Made by a program: the position numbers and the translations under genes
The notes under the pieces: model-generated
What the model saw: only the letters and a program-made list of their open reading frames with translations
Database searches by the model: none
Told to the model about the DNA's origin: nothing
Origin: a virus
Direction: 5' to 3' (one strand)
DNA: 38,084 nucleotides
Virus record (IMG/VR): IMGVR_UViG_3300049491_000197
Span: 1-38,084 of that record
Shown: positions 16,212 through 24,676 of the stretch, piece by piece
Numbering within the stretch: position 1 is the first letter of the stretch
How the letters are laid out: the number at the start of each line of letters is the position of its first letter

Positions 16212-16390
16212 CCTGGTTGGTCTGGCGGCCAATCATGGAGCAGAAGGCAACGCACGACGATATGGATAAGCGGGATCTCTATTGGCTGCTCGACCTGAAC
16301 GAGGCGATCGATGTCTGGCAGGACACGAACGACCTTGATTCAACCGCGCCAATCCCTGCTGGATACACTGGCACTTCGTTCGTGAGGTAA
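15612..16390 (+). CDS. Tail assembly chaperone, predicted -1 frameshift (extended) form
   Basis: If ribosomes slip back one base on TTTTTTC at 16070-16076, translation continues in the -1 frame to TAA 16388-16390 and gives 259 residues. The -1 extension (104 codons) is open throughout and reads as real protein: RQIELARRNQQGWPVGPN, WLVWRPIMEQKATHDDM, DLYWLLDLNEAIDVWQDTN. It ends one base before the tape-measure start. This copies the G/GT arrangement known in lambda and many other tailed phages, where the T part binds the tape measure. The alternative is an independent 51-residue gene from ATG 16235 without a good ribosome-binding site. Confidence 0.7.
16070..16127 (+). promoter_or_regulatory. 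Predicted -1 ribosomal frameshift signal (slippery site plus stem-loop)
   Basis: In the zero frame the codons are AAT TTT TTC, so the heptamer T TTT TTC (16070-16076) has the canonical X XXY YYZ form. Fourteen bases after it, CCGCGT (16091-16096) can pair with ACGCGG (16122-16127), enclosing the inner hairpin CGGTG GATC CACCG (16103-16116). Such a structure could pause the ribosome. The 14-base spacing is longer than the common 5-9, so the role of the stem-loop is less certain than the slip site. Confidence 0.7.
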
Positions 16391-16391
16391 C

Positions 16392-18257
16392 ATGAGTACC
16401 CTGCGCGAAGTCTTCGTCAACTGGCAGATCAAGAGCAATCTCGCGGCCGAGATGAAAAAACTCGACGCCGCCATTGAGGAGACGTCGGATGAGTTCAAGG
16501 ACCTTGCTGACGAAGCTGAGAAGTCCGCCAAAGAGACGGCCGACCAATGGGGCAAGGTCGGCGACAAGGCCAAGGACGTCGGCGGAAAGATAGCCGCAGG
16601 CATAGGAATCGGCGTCGCCGCCCTGGTGGGGGCCGGCGTTGCTGCCGGCGCATTCGTGACGCAATGGGCTCAGGGGGCGACTGAGATTGAATCCACGGCT
16701 AAGCGCATCGGCATCTCAGCGCAGTCCCTGCAGGAGTGGGAATACGCCGCGAGGGCCACGGGTGGCGAAGCTGAGGGTATCGCAGGGATCTTCAAGGAGC
16801 TGAACAACCGACTTGCCGAGGTTGGTGAGACAGGCACCGGATCGGCCGCGGATGCACTGACGCTCCTGAAGCTTCGCGTTGAAGACCTGCGACGGCTCAA
16901 GCCAGAGCAGCAGATGGAGGCGATCGCCGACAGATTGTCGATGATCTCTGACGTGGGCGCGCGAACGTTCATCAAGGACTCGTTGTTCGGTGGCGAGTAC
17001 GAGAAAATCGGCTCGCTGCTCGAGCAAGGCTCGGCCGGCATCGCAACGCTTCGGCAAGAGGCGCAGTCGCTTGGCGGGGTCCTTGATGGCAAGGCACTCG
17101 AAGGCGCGAAGAATTTCAACCGTGAGCTCGTCAAGACCGACGCGATCCTCGAGGGCGTAAAATCAACTGTCGGTCAGGCAGTCGTGCCAGTCTTCGGCGA
17201 TCTCGTGCGTCGGTTTGGTGAGCTCGTCAGCCGTAATCGCGAGCTGATTGCCACCAGGGCGGAGGAGTGGGCGCAGCGGTTGTCGCGGTGGATCGAGCAG
17301 CTCGCCCCGCTGATCGGCAAAGTTGTCGATGCCACGGCAAAGTTTGTCGACGAGCTCGGCGGCATTGAGCCCGCACTCAAGATCGCTGCGGGAGGTTGGC
17401 TGGTGTGGCAGGCCGCTGGCCTGGCTGCGATTGGTACTGTTGGCGCAGCACTGGCGGTGTTTACGGCCACATTCGCGGCAGGTATGGCGATCGCTGGTGC
17501 CTTGAAGCCCGAGGACAGCCCCGAGCTGCAGCGCATGAAGGCGGGACAGGCGAAAATCCGCCAGTACTCGCAGCACGTTGACGAGTTCGCTAACGACACG
17601 TCTCTGAATGGCCAGATCGCGCGCAAGAACTTCGAGCTCGGGATGATGCGGCTCGAGCAAAATCCATTCGATTCGAAGGCCGAGTCGCAGGTAAAGGCTG
17701 CGATCGGCGAGTTTGAGCGGATAAAATTCGCTCGCGCCAATGCGCCGGCTGGCGAAGTCGGGAACTTGGACCTCGGCAAGATCGCCAAGCCAGGCGCCGA
17801 GAAACCGCTGACGACCGAATTGCTCCTCAAAGAGCAACGCAAGCAAGACGCGGAGCTCGACAAGCTTCGCAAGATTCGCACCGACCTCGAGGCGCGTCGC
17901 ATGAACGCGCAGGGTACCGATCGGCTCACGATCGAGCGAACACTTGCGGACGTGAACAAGCGCCTCACTGGCCAGGATGTGCAGACGCCAGAGCAGCTGA
18001 TCGCTGGCCTGATGGGACAAGGAACGAATCTCGGCGCCGGCGCACTGCGGCCTGCGGGGCTCGGCACGTCGATCAACCAGATCGATGCGCGAGTGATTTT
18101 CAACGTGGGCGGTATCGACGTCGAGATCCCAGCGTCGGCGATTTCAGCTGGCGACCCACGGGCTTCAGGCCAGGGCTTTGGCGAGGGCATCGCTTCGCAA
18201 CTCAGCGCCTGGATAGGCCAAGCATTCCAGCTCCAGAGGGCGCAAATCAATGGCTGA
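16392..18257 (+). CDS. Tail tape measure protein
   Basis: A 621-residue protein immediately after the tail chaperone, with GAGG just before the ATG. Residues ~15-55 are strongly coiled-coil (MKKLDAAIEETSDEFKDLAD). A hydrophobic segment at ~72-90 (AAGIGIGVAALVGAGVAAGA) and a larger one at ~330-375 are the membrane-active segments usual in this family. The region around GISAQSLQEWEYAARATGG is a common tape-measure pattern. Helical, charged repeats fill the C-terminal half. The protein sets tail length and later helps DNA enter the cell. At this length the tail should be short to medium. It overlaps the next gene by 8 bases. Confidence 0.9.
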   Translation: MSTLREVFVNWQIKSNLAAEMKKLDAAIEETSDEFKDLADEAEKSAKETADQWGKVGDKAKDVGGKIAAGIGIGVAALVGAGVAAGAFVTQWAQGATEIESTAKRIGISAQSLQEWEYAARATGGEAEGIAGIFKELNNRLAEVGETGTGSAADALTLLKLRVEDLRRLKPEQQMEAIADRLSMISDVGARTFIKDSLFGGEYEKIGSLLEQGSAGIATLRQEAQSLGGVLDGKALEGAKNFNRELVKTDAILEGVKSTVGQAVVPVFGDLVRRFGELVSRNRELIATRAEEWAQRLSRWIEQLAPLIGKVVDATAKFVDELGGIEPALKIAAGGWLVWQAAGLAAIGTVGAALAVFTATFAAGMAIAGALKPEDSPELQRMKAGQAKIRQYSQHVDEFANDTSLNGQIARKNFELGMMRLEQNPFDSKAESQVKAAIGEFERIKFARANAPAGEVGNLDLGKIAKPGAEKPLTTELLLKEQRKQDAELDKLRKIRTDLEARRMNAQGTDRLTIERTLADVNKRLTGQDVQTPEQLIAGLMGQGTNLGAGALRPAGLGTSINQIDARVIFNVGGIDVEIPASAISAGDPRASGQGFGEGIASQLSAWIGQAFQLQRAQING

Positions 18258-18783
18258 TGCGGTCCAGTCCATCCTGCGGTTCACCGCCGCCCGTCCGAAA
18301 ATCGGCGATATCGTGCTGAACTGCACGACACGCGAGGTTCATGGCGCAGAGTTTGAGATCGCAAGCTCACCGATCGAAGACGGCGCACGGCTGTCTGACC
18401 ATCGCATTGAGCTGCAGCGGACGCTGGACATGGAGGCGATTATTTCGCCGTTCCCGGATAACATCGTTGACCAGTTCCGCGGCGAAGGGCTGAGCCTGAA
18501 GCTCAACGGCGAGGACTACTACCGCGTCGCATGGGCCCGCATCCGCTCGCTCGCATCGTCGAATGAAACGTTTGAGGTCATCACGGACCGCGAGGTCTAT
18601 CCGTCGATGACGTTCGAGTCGTACCTTCAGACCGAACAGAACGAAGGGATGATTCGCCTGCAAGCACGGCTAAAGCAGGTCCAGTTTGCGACCACGATGC
18701 GCGAGCGCTTCCTTGCGCCGAACTTCGCCGATGTCGGCGGCGCGTCGGCAGACGTTGGCCTGCAAGGGTTGGCCCCGCTATGA
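18250..18783 (+). CDS. Dit-like / baseplate-proximal tail protein (177 aa)
   Basis: Product of 177 residues following the tape measure. The opening SILRFTAARPKIGDIVLNC and the segment VSxH-like LSDHRIELQRTLDMEAIISPFP resemble the N-terminal domain of Dit-like tail proteins in KPP10-like phages, which form a ring at the tube tip. The C-terminus is short and Gly-rich. It overlaps the next gene by ATGA. The family call is from memory of the pattern and is moderate. Confidence 0.6.
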   Translation: MADAVQSILRFTAARPKIGDIVLNCTTREVHGAEFEIASSPIEDGARLSDHRIELQRTLDMEAIISPFPDNIVDQFRGEGLSLKLNGEDYYRVAWARIRSLASSNETFEVITDREVYPSMTFESYLQTEQNEGMIRLQARLKQVQFATTMRERFLAPNFADVGGASADVGLQGLAPL

Positions 18784-19160
18784 GCGCCTGGCGGCTCAAG
18801 GGCCCCGAGCAGTCGCTTGCCCCGGTCGTATCCTGGCGCTCGCGGCTCGAAGGCGTCGTTTATCGATTCAAGCTTTCGTATCGCAAGCGTTACGACTGTT
18901 GGGATCTGCAGGTGGCCACCGCAACCGGCGAAATCGTGATCGATGGCATCCGCGTCACTGAGGGTTACCCGCTGTTGGCAGCCTGGACTGATGCCCGACT
19001 TCCGCCAGGAACGCTCACTTGCATCGACTCGCAAAACCTTGGCGCCGAGCCGACTCGCAACGACTGGCGCGAGCGTCACTACCTTCGCTATGACGATTTC
19101 GTAGCGACTACCGTCGACAACGAGCTTTCGGTCGTGCCCGAGGAGCCACCGCCCGCATGA
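18780..19160 (+). CDS. Baseplate plug-like protein (126 aa)
   Basis: The 126-residue product has the pattern of a small beta barrel: LEGVVYRFKLSYRKRYDCWDLQVATATGEIVIDGIRVTEG in sense order, i.e. a strand, an aromatic W and a G-I-V turn, followed by PGTLTCIDSQN. This resembles the plug protein of the cyanophage Pam3 baseplate and the related small proteins of other myoviruses. It lies between the Dit-like and hub genes with ATGA overlaps on both sides, so a baseplate role is well supported; the exact family is inferred. Confidence 0.6.
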   Translation: MSAWRLKGPEQSLAPVVSWRSRLEGVVYRFKLSYRKRYDCWDLQVATATGEIVIDGIRVTEGYPLLAAWTDARLPPGTLTCIDSQNLGAEPTRNDWRERHYLRYDDFVATTVDNELSVVPEEPPPA

Positions 19161-20125
19161 GGATTGGCCAGCGTCGAATCGCGGTCCGGCTGCTCACTGA
19201 GGGCAATGAGACGATTTCGATCAACGAGCCAGGCGCCGACATCGGCAACACCCAGCTCGAAGTCGATATTTCGGTGAACATGAGCGTGAACCCGCAGGCC
19301 AATTCGGCGGCAGTGCGCATCATGAATCTCTCGAGATCGACGCGGCAATCGATCGCCGGGAGAATCAAGCGCAACCTCGACATCTCGCAAGCTGTCATCG
19401 ACCTACCTGTTGACTACACGTCGGTGATCGAAAACTCGATCGTGCAGCAGACGGTGACGCGGCGGGGCGATTGCTATGTCGAAGTCGATGCGGGATACGA
19501 CAGCGCTGTCCCGCGAGTATTCGAGGGGTCGTCGCAATATGCTCGCCACACGAAGATCGGCCCGACATGGGTCACTGAGCTGCAAGTCGGCGACGGGTTG
19601 TCGACCATGATGGCCGGCGTCGCGAAGCGGACATTTCCACCAGGCTCGCTATTTCTCGACGTGTTGCGCCATGTCGTGCGATCGATGGCTCTGGACGATT
19701 CCGTGCTACGGACGCCATTACAGCTCACGGATGCGATCGGCCGCGGAAACACCACCTTCGCGTATGGGGTGACGGCGTTTGGCGACGCGCGATGGTTCGT
19801 CTCGAATATGCTCGAGCCGTTCGGAGCCGAGTGGTTCGTCGATAGGGGGCAGTTTTTCGTGGTCCGCAAGGGCCACGCTTTGCCAGAGCCCGCCGTGACG
19901 ACCGATTTTGCCTCTGGGCTGCTCCACACCCCCGAGCCCATCGAGGATGGTGGGGTTCGGATTCGGTCGATGTTCCGCAGTGACATCCGCATCGGTCGAC
20001 CAATCATCGTTTCCGGTGTAGATTATGAAGGCGAGTACCGAGCAGACAGCGTGATGCACCGCATGAACAACCGCTACGGCGAGGCCATCACTGAAGCGAT
20101 CCTCATGCCCATCGAGGTGACCTGA
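19157..20125 (+). CDS. Baseplate hub protein (gp27/gpD-like)
   Basis: The 322-residue product sits just upstream of the spike gene, where the hub normally lies. It begins with a beta domain (RIAVRLLTEGNETISINEP, TQLEVDISVNMSVNPQANSAAVRIMNLS), continues with VFEGSSQYARHTKIGPTWVTELQVGDG, and has FGAEWFVDRGQFFVVRKG in the second half. That order (NxxxVxIxNLS, then a second barrel with W...DGxFxVxxxG) is usual for hub proteins that carry the spike. It overlaps both neighbours. Confidence 0.75.
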   Translation: MRIGQRRIAVRLLTEGNETISINEPGADIGNTQLEVDISVNMSVNPQANSAAVRIMNLSRSTRQSIAGRIKRNLDISQAVIDLPVDYTSVIENSIVQQTVTRRGDCYVEVDAGYDSAVPRVFEGSSQYARHTKIGPTWVTELQVGDGLSTMMAGVAKRTFPPGSLFLDVLRHVVRSMALDDSVLRTPLQLTDAIGRGNTTFAYGVTAFGDARWFVSNMLEPFGAEWFVDRGQFFVVRKGHALPEPAVTTDFASGLLHTPEPIEDGGVRIRSMFRSDIRIGRPIIVSGVDYEGEYRADSVMHRMNNRYGEAITEAILMPIEVT

Positions 20126-20889
20126 TGGATCCGTCGCAGATGTCACCCGACCAGGCATTGTCGGCCCTGCTCGATGAGACCGCGCGGCGCATCGCCGTGG
20201 AGATCCGCACGCATGTCCCGGGTACGATCGTCTCGTACTCAAGGGCGACTGGCCGCGCCGAGGCGAGCGTGCGGGTCGACATGAAAGCACGCATGCGCAA
20301 TGGCCAGACGTTCCCGATCGGCCAGGTCGACCGCTGCCCCGTGCTCTGGCCGGCTGGCGGCGGCTGGTGCCACGACGCCGATCTTTCGCCGGGCGATGAA
20401 GTATGCGTCGTTGTTTTCGATCGCGACATCTCGGAGTGGCTCGAGAGTGGCGGCGAGGCCGATCCGCTGTCGGGAAACCTGCACTCGATTTCGAATGCTG
20501 CAGTACTCGCGGTTTCCCTGCGGTCGAAACCGAAAGTTGGCGGCGCCGATCCGGGGGCAGGCGCATTTTACCTTGGTCGCGAAGACGGCTCGGCGCCCTG
20601 GATGCGGCTCAAGACGTTGCCAACACCGAGTGCGGTCCTGGAGGCCCCGGCGATTTCGCTGGGAGATGGGGCGACGCTTGGGATCGCGCGGATCACCGAC
20701 GCCGTCTCTGCGGCCGCGAATGGAGCCACTCTGCTCACTGCCATCACCGCAGCACTCACGGCCATCACGGCCATCCCAGCCAATGCAGCCGCAGCAGCCG
20801 CCGCGGCAACGGCTGCAACTGCTCTATCCGCTGGCCTGACGGGTCTCGGCGTTATCTCTGGAGCATCCACGGTGAGCAAATCCCTATGA
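20125..20889 (+). CDS. Gp138-like membrane-puncturing spike protein
   Basis: A 254-residue protein whose first ~145 residues match the Gp138 N-terminal OB-fold domain: IAVEIRTHVPGTIVSYSRATGRAEASV, PVLWPAGGGWCHDADLSPGDEVCVVVFDRDI and W.E.GG. Next comes a beta-strand-rich part (AVLEAPAISLGDG) that may build the needle, and then an Ala-rich helical C-terminus around residues 215-245. Spike proteins trimerise at the baseplate centre and pierce the outer membrane, which points to a Gram-negative host. The Ala-rich tail is unusual for a spike tip. It overlaps the gp25-like gene by ATGA. Confidence 0.85.
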   Translation: MDPSQMSPDQALSALLDETARRIAVEIRTHVPGTIVSYSRATGRAEASVRVDMKARMRNGQTFPIGQVDRCPVLWPAGGGWCHDADLSPGDEVCVVVFDRDISEWLESGGEADPLSGNLHSISNAAVLAVSLRSKPKVGGADPGAGAFYLGREDGSAPWMRLKTLPTPSAVLEAPAISLGDGATLGIARITDAVSAAANGATLLTAITAALTAITAIPANAAAAAAAATAATALSAGLTGLGVISGASTVSKSL

Positions 20890-21284
20890 GCGTGTTCCGC
20901 CTCACCGCCGACAGCGACCTCTATCGTCCTGCGGGAGCATCGACGTTCGAGCGAGTCTCTGATGCTGACCAAGGTTCCCAGCATCTACGCACGCGTCTGC
21001 GCCTATTCACCCGCGAGGTTTTTCGCGATCAACGCATCGGCGTGCAGTTCTTCGAAATCGTTGCGCAGCCCGGTTTTTCGCCGGCAGCGGTGGCCAATCA
21101 CATCGCCAGCGTTGCACTTGGAACCCCCGGCGTCGTCGACTGTCAACTGACCTACTCGTTCGAGCCGGTGCGCGCCGTTGTCACGATTGACGCAACTGCA
21201 GTGTTCCAGCTTGAAGACCAGAAGACTCGAGTGCCGATCCACGAGACTCTGCAGATTTCACTTGGCGGGAGCATCCAAACCTGA
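20886..21284 (+). CDS. Baseplate wedge protein, gp25/GpW-like
   Basis: ATG 20886 overlaps the spike stop as ATGA and gives 132 residues; the longer frame upstream is a shadow of the spike gene. The sequence QGSQHLRTRLRLFTREVFRDQRIGVQFFEIV, then SFEPVRAVVTIDATAVFQLED, resembles gp25-like proteins (loading of the first baseplate wedge and sheath start). It is followed immediately by the J-like gene, the normal order. It overlaps that gene as TGATG. Confidence 0.75.
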   Translation: MSVFRLTADSDLYRPAGASTFERVSDADQGSQHLRTRLRLFTREVFRDQRIGVQFFEIVAQPGFSPAAVANHIASVALGTPGVVDCQLTYSFEPVRAVVTIDATAVFQLEDQKTRVPIHETLQISLGGSIQT

Positions 21285-22714
21285 TGGCCACCGGATACAC
21301 ACCACCACGCTACGAGGACATCCGCGCGGCCGTCGTGGCCAAATGGAAATTGAAGTATGGCGCCAACGCGGACACATCGAGCGACATTGTCGATGGGATG
21401 TTCATCGACATCCAAGGTGAGATGGCGCAGACGGGCTACGATGGCACGGCTGAATTTTATAATCAGCACAACATCGGCACTGCGACGGGGTTGAATGTCG
21501 ATGCTATCCTCGCGCCGTTATTCGGGATCACCCGGCTCGCTGCCACGAAATCAAACTGCGAGGTTTGGCTCTACGGCACGGTGGGAACGATCATACCCGC
21601 CCTATCACCCGTCTCAACGGTCGATACCGGTGCCGCCTTCGAAACGCGCGATCTGGTCACGATCGCAGCGAGCACGAGAGCCGTCTTCACGTTCCCGACT
21701 CTGAATACACCGACGACCATCAACGTGACGATCGGCGCGGGCACGACGACCGTAGTCGGGGTGTCTGGCACGCCCGCTGAAGTCGCGGCCGATGTTGCGG
21801 CCGCACTGTTTGCGAACGCGAATGTGGTGGTCGCCTACGATGCTGGTGTCCAGCCTGATGGCCAGGGTATTGTGCTCGTCGAGATGAGCGCGCTGTGGAC
21901 GTTCTCGACGGATGTTGGTAGCTCCTGGGATGTGACGTCGGGATTCGCAATCGCCGTCGATACCGGGCCGATTCGGGCATCCTATGGGACGCTGACTCGC
22001 GCGGGCGTTGTCCTGGCCGGGTGGGCTGGGCTCGTGAACGTTATCGATGCCACCCTTGGCACCCGTGAGGAGACGACAGGCGCATATAAAACCCGCCATG
22101 CCGCCGCGGTGAACGGCCGGGCATTCGCTACGCCGCGAGGCCTGGCGCAGCGGCTGGTCGCCCTGGGGGTTAGCGCAGTGAAAATCTACCAGAACACCTC
22201 AGGCGTGGAGGTCGATGGCCGCCCATCGCATTCGTTCGAGGCTGTTGTCGATGGCGGCGATCAAGATGAAATCGTCGAGACGATCTGGCTCTGCCACACA
22301 ACTGGCACTCCATCATTTGGCACCGAATCGCTGACCGTCGTGGATGATCAAGGCTTGGTCGTTCAGCCGCGCACGATTCGATTTTCGCGGCCGAACTATC
22401 GCTACATCCACATGCAAGTAACTATCGTCCGGGGCGAAGGGTTCCCGCTGCTGCCCTTGACGGACATTCAGGCCTTAGTGTCGCAGGCTCTGGAGACCTG
22501 GGGCAACGCGCTTGGCATCGGGCGAGACGTTTACATTTTCGAAATCGGTGCGAAGATTGGCTCGGTTCTCACCGGGATCGCATCGCTCGCCATCCTCCTC
22601 GCATCAACACCTACGCCCACCGGAAGTCCGTCCTACGGGGCGGTTGACTTGATCATGGATGACCTTGACTATTCTCGCTGGGCGGCCACCAGGATTTCGG
22701 TGAGTATCGTATGA
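21284..22714 (+). CDS. Baseplate J-like wedge protein with an inserted beta domain
   Basis: A 476-residue protein with the baseplate J layout: YEDIRAAVVAKWKLKYGANADTSSDIVDG, a long helix, LDAILAPLFGITRLAATKS-like sequence near residue 75-90, ETTGAYKTRHAAAVNG, and a C-terminal beta domain. These proteins form the wedges that open on contraction. Residues ~136-220 (TFPTLNTPTTINVTIGAG..., helix AEVAADVAAALFANANVVV) are extra relative to a plain J protein and have the shape of the inserts in the sheath and cement proteins. It overlaps the next gene by ATGA. Confidence 0.85.
   Translation: MATGYTPPRYEDIRAAVVAKWKLKYGANADTSSDIVDGMFIDIQGEMAQTGYDGTAEFYNQHNIGTATGLNVDAILAPLFGITRLAATKSNCEVWLYGTVGTIIPALSPVSTVDTGAAFETRDLVTIAASTRAVFTFPTLNTPTTINVTIGAGTTTVVGVSGTPAEVAADVAAALFANANVVVAYDAGVQPDGQGIVLVEMSALWTFSTDVGSSWDVTSGFAIAVDTGPIRASYGTLTRAGVVLAGWAGLVNVIDATLGTREETTGAYKTRHAAAVNGRAFATPRGLAQRLVALGVSAVKIYQNTSGVEVDGRPSHSFEAVVDGGDQDEIVETIWLCHTTGTPSFGTESLTVVDDQGLVVQPRTIRFSRPNYRYIHMQVTIVRGEGFPLLPLTDIQALVSQALETWGNALGIGRDVYIFEIGAKIGSVLTGIASLAILLASTPTPTGSPSYGAVDLIMDDLDYSRWAATRISVSIV
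21689..21943 (+). repeat. Virion insert domain, copy 5 (in the baseplate J protein)
   Basis: Residues ~136-220: INVTIGAGTTTVVGVSGT, helix AEVAADVAAALFAN, then VVVAYDAGVQ and IVLVEMSALWTFST. The entry is less conserved than in copies 1-4 (no G-x-Y), so this is the weakest member. The rest of the strand-strand-helix-strand order agrees. Confidence 0.4.
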
Positions 22715-23364
22715 GTGACATCGGATGGGGCGAGGAATGGGGGTTTCTTTGGCCGGGAGGCGAGAGCTCGTTCGACTTCGAAGCACTCGGAATCTCCCGA
22801 CTCTGGAAACAACTCGACTACGCCACTCAAGTCCGCGCGTTCGTGTCCATCATGGCGCAGACATGGTCCGACGTGGACGGTGCGACGATGGGCGAGCTCG
22901 CGCGGGTTGGCATCGATGCCGCGACCGGCGACGAGCTGGACGACTGGGGGGCGCGGATCGGCCCGACTTTGCGCAACGGCATGGGTGACGATCTCTACCG
23001 GCGCGTGATCAAGGTCAGCGCGCGCAAGGCTATCAACCAGGCCGACCCGCAGACGATCTACGACATCGTGCGGATTTTCTCTGACGGCAACGCCAAAATC
23101 ACCCTGGCCGAATCGTTCCCGGCAAACTGGGTCATTTGGCTGCATTTTCTGACGCTCGAGGAGCAGGCGCAGGTAACCGCGCTCATGGATGGCGTGCCAG
23201 GTTTGGGAATAGGCGCGCAGGCCATCGTTGTTGACCCTGATGGAGTTTTCCAATGGGGCAGCACAACTGGCAGCGTAACCGTCACCCGTCACTGGTCATC
23301 AACAACTGGGTCCGTTCCATCATCGGAATCTGCGGGCTTTGCATCGGTGCGTGTGATCCAATAG
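22711..23364 (+). CDS. DUF2612-like baseplate/tail protein (gpI-position)
   Basis: The 217-residue product follows the J-like gene, the site of gpI in P2 and of DUF2612 proteins in KPP10-like phages. It has a helical first part (ELARVGIDAATGDELDDWGARIG), then GDDLYRRVIKVSARKAINQADPQTIYDIVRIF and ITLAESFPANWVIWL, matching DUF2612. This class closes the baseplate wedge and anchors the fibre. The last ~40 residues are Ser/Thr-rich and may bind the fibre. It ends 8 bases before the next gene. Confidence 0.75.
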   Translation: MSDIGWGEEWGFLWPGGESSFDFEALGISRLWKQLDYATQVRAFVSIMAQTWSDVDGATMGELARVGIDAATGDELDDWGARIGPTLRNGMGDDLYRRVIKVSARKAINQADPQTIYDIVRIFSDGNAKITLAESFPANWVIWLHFLTLEEQAQVTALMDGVPGLGIGAQAIVVDPDGVFQWGSTTGSVTVTRHWSSTTGSVPSSESAGFASVRVIQ

Positions 23365-23372
23365 AGGAAGAG

Positions 23373-24401
23373 ATGGCAACGAAACCAGTTACAACCGTTC
23401 CTCAATGGGCTGCGACGACCAACTACACGATCGGCCCTGACATCGGCACGCCGACGAAGGTCGATAGCACTGCAGTCGCGCCCGAAGGGCACGTTGCCGG
23501 CGTTTCAAATCCGACAGCAGCCCAGAATCAAAACGACTGGCAGTTCAAGGTCTCCAAGGACTGCGCGTGGGTCGAGGCCGGGTCTTCACTCGGCGCCGCA
23601 GATGCGCACATTATCGAGACGGATTCGCAGGGTAAAACCAGCGTCAGAAAACTCACCGTCATCGGCGACTCGGGAATCTCTGGTGCCTCGCTCGATGTGA
23701 CGCGCGGAGCTTCGCTGACGCCGGCGGCGAAGTTTACCGATACAACATTCAGCGTGACCGATATCGGCGGCCCATCAGCGGCCATTGAGATCGATAACAG
23801 CGGGCGCACGGGGATCATCGTCAATACCACTGGCAATCACGTTGCCATGCAGATGGTCCCGCAGTTGACGCGACCGACGACGTTCGTCAGCAAAGACGGG
23901 TCGATCGGCTTCGAGGCGGTCGCGCAGTCCGGTACCGATGCGACGGCGTTCTATGCCGTCGTCGACAACGCAAAATGCGGCGTGCCCTATTACGTCCAGC
24001 AATGGGTCTACCAGCTCGGTGATTCGCCTGGTGGGGCAACATTCAACGGCGACTCGACTTCGCCGACGTCGATCATCTCGACCTTCGATTTCGCGCAGTT
24101 CAAGGCGCCGCTCGATGCCGGGATCTCGATGCTCTACGAAATCACGTTCGAAGCGTCATCCGTTGGCGGCCTCGATTTCTGGGTGCGATTTCGCAATAAT
24201 GGCACCACAGTTCGCGACTTCTACATCGACGGCGGTGGGACATCGACGATCAAGCAAATCTCGTTGCGTGGTGTCTACACCGGCGCAGGGGCACTCTTGA
24301 CGAACTCCTTCGATCTCGTCGGATTCAAGCTCACGGGCGCCGCCGGCGGCAACAATATCGTCGTCGATCATGCGCTCGTCACCATCCATACCGCACTCTG
24401 A
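23373..24401 (+). CDS. Putative tail fibre (342 aa)
   Basis: ATG 23373 is preceded by GAGGAAG, a good ribosome-binding site; the longer reading from 23253 is mostly the end of the DUF2612 gene in another frame. The product opens ATKPVTTVPQWAATTNYTIGPD, a start seen in many prophage fibre proteins, with QNDWQFKVSKDC near residue 60. A fibre-like middle (SGASLDVTRGASLTPAAKFTD) precedes a C-terminal domain rich in aromatic strands (FDFAQFKAPLDAGISMLYEITF, LDFWVRFRNNG) that looks like a carbohydrate-binding jelly roll. Its position after the baseplate genes is the classical fibre site. The stop overlaps the next start as TGATG. Confidence 0.7.
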   Translation: MATKPVTTVPQWAATTNYTIGPDIGTPTKVDSTAVAPEGHVAGVSNPTAAQNQNDWQFKVSKDCAWVEAGSSLGAADAHIIETDSQGKTSVRKLTVIGDSGISGASLDVTRGASLTPAAKFTDTTFSVTDIGGPSAAIEIDNSGRTGIIVNTTGNHVAMQMVPQLTRPTTFVSKDGSIGFEAVAQSGTDATAFYAVVDNAKCGVPYYVQQWVYQLGDSPGGATFNGDSTSPTSIISTFDFAQFKAPLDAGISMLYEITFEASSVGGLDFWVRFRNNGTTVRDFYIDGGGTSTIKQISLRGVYTGAGALLTNSFDLVGFKLTGAAGGNNIVVDHALVTIHTAL

Positions 24402-24676
24402 TGGCATTCCCAGCCAAATCCCAGCCAGAGCTACCGCAGTCCTTCCGCGATCTGCTGCGCAAGGCTGATATTTCGCTGGTCCACATGTCGCCGAGGAACC
24501 CCGCATCGCTCGGAGTTTCGATCGCAGCTGACACGGCTGATGTTTTGCGAGGTCTGGCAAAGGCCTACGAGGTCATGCCGCGCGATATCATTCGGGCGGC
24601 GATCGTCATTGGCCTCGAAGAACTGCTAGGATGCGCGGAGGAGCTCGGCCATGCCGCGCAAGAAACTCCCGACTGA
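24401..24676 (+). CDS. Small ribbon-helix-helix-like protein (91 aa)
   Basis: A 91-residue protein directly upstream of the terminase small subunit, overlapping it by 26 bases. Residues ~38-75, LGVSIAADTADVLRGLAKAYE followed by RDIIRAAIVIGLEELLG, follow the ribbon-helix-helix plan: a short beta strand, helix A, a turn, and helix B ending in GLEEL. That fold normally dimerises and binds DNA. A regulator of the late genes or a packaging accessory are both possible; neither can be shown here. Confidence 0.5.
   Translation: MAFPAKSQPELPQSFRDLLRKADISLVHMSPRNPASLGVSIAADTADVLRGLAKAYEVMPRDIIRAAIVIGLEELLGCAEELGHAAQETPD

Noticed and set aside
17174-18250. A 358-codon minus-strand frame within the tape measure gene.
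   Set aside because: Composition is that of an antisense shadow in G+C-rich DNA; the sense frame is an evident tape measure.
20403-20885. A long upstream extension of the gp25-like gene.
   Set aside because: It is the spike gene read in another frame; ATGA at 20886 is the supported start.
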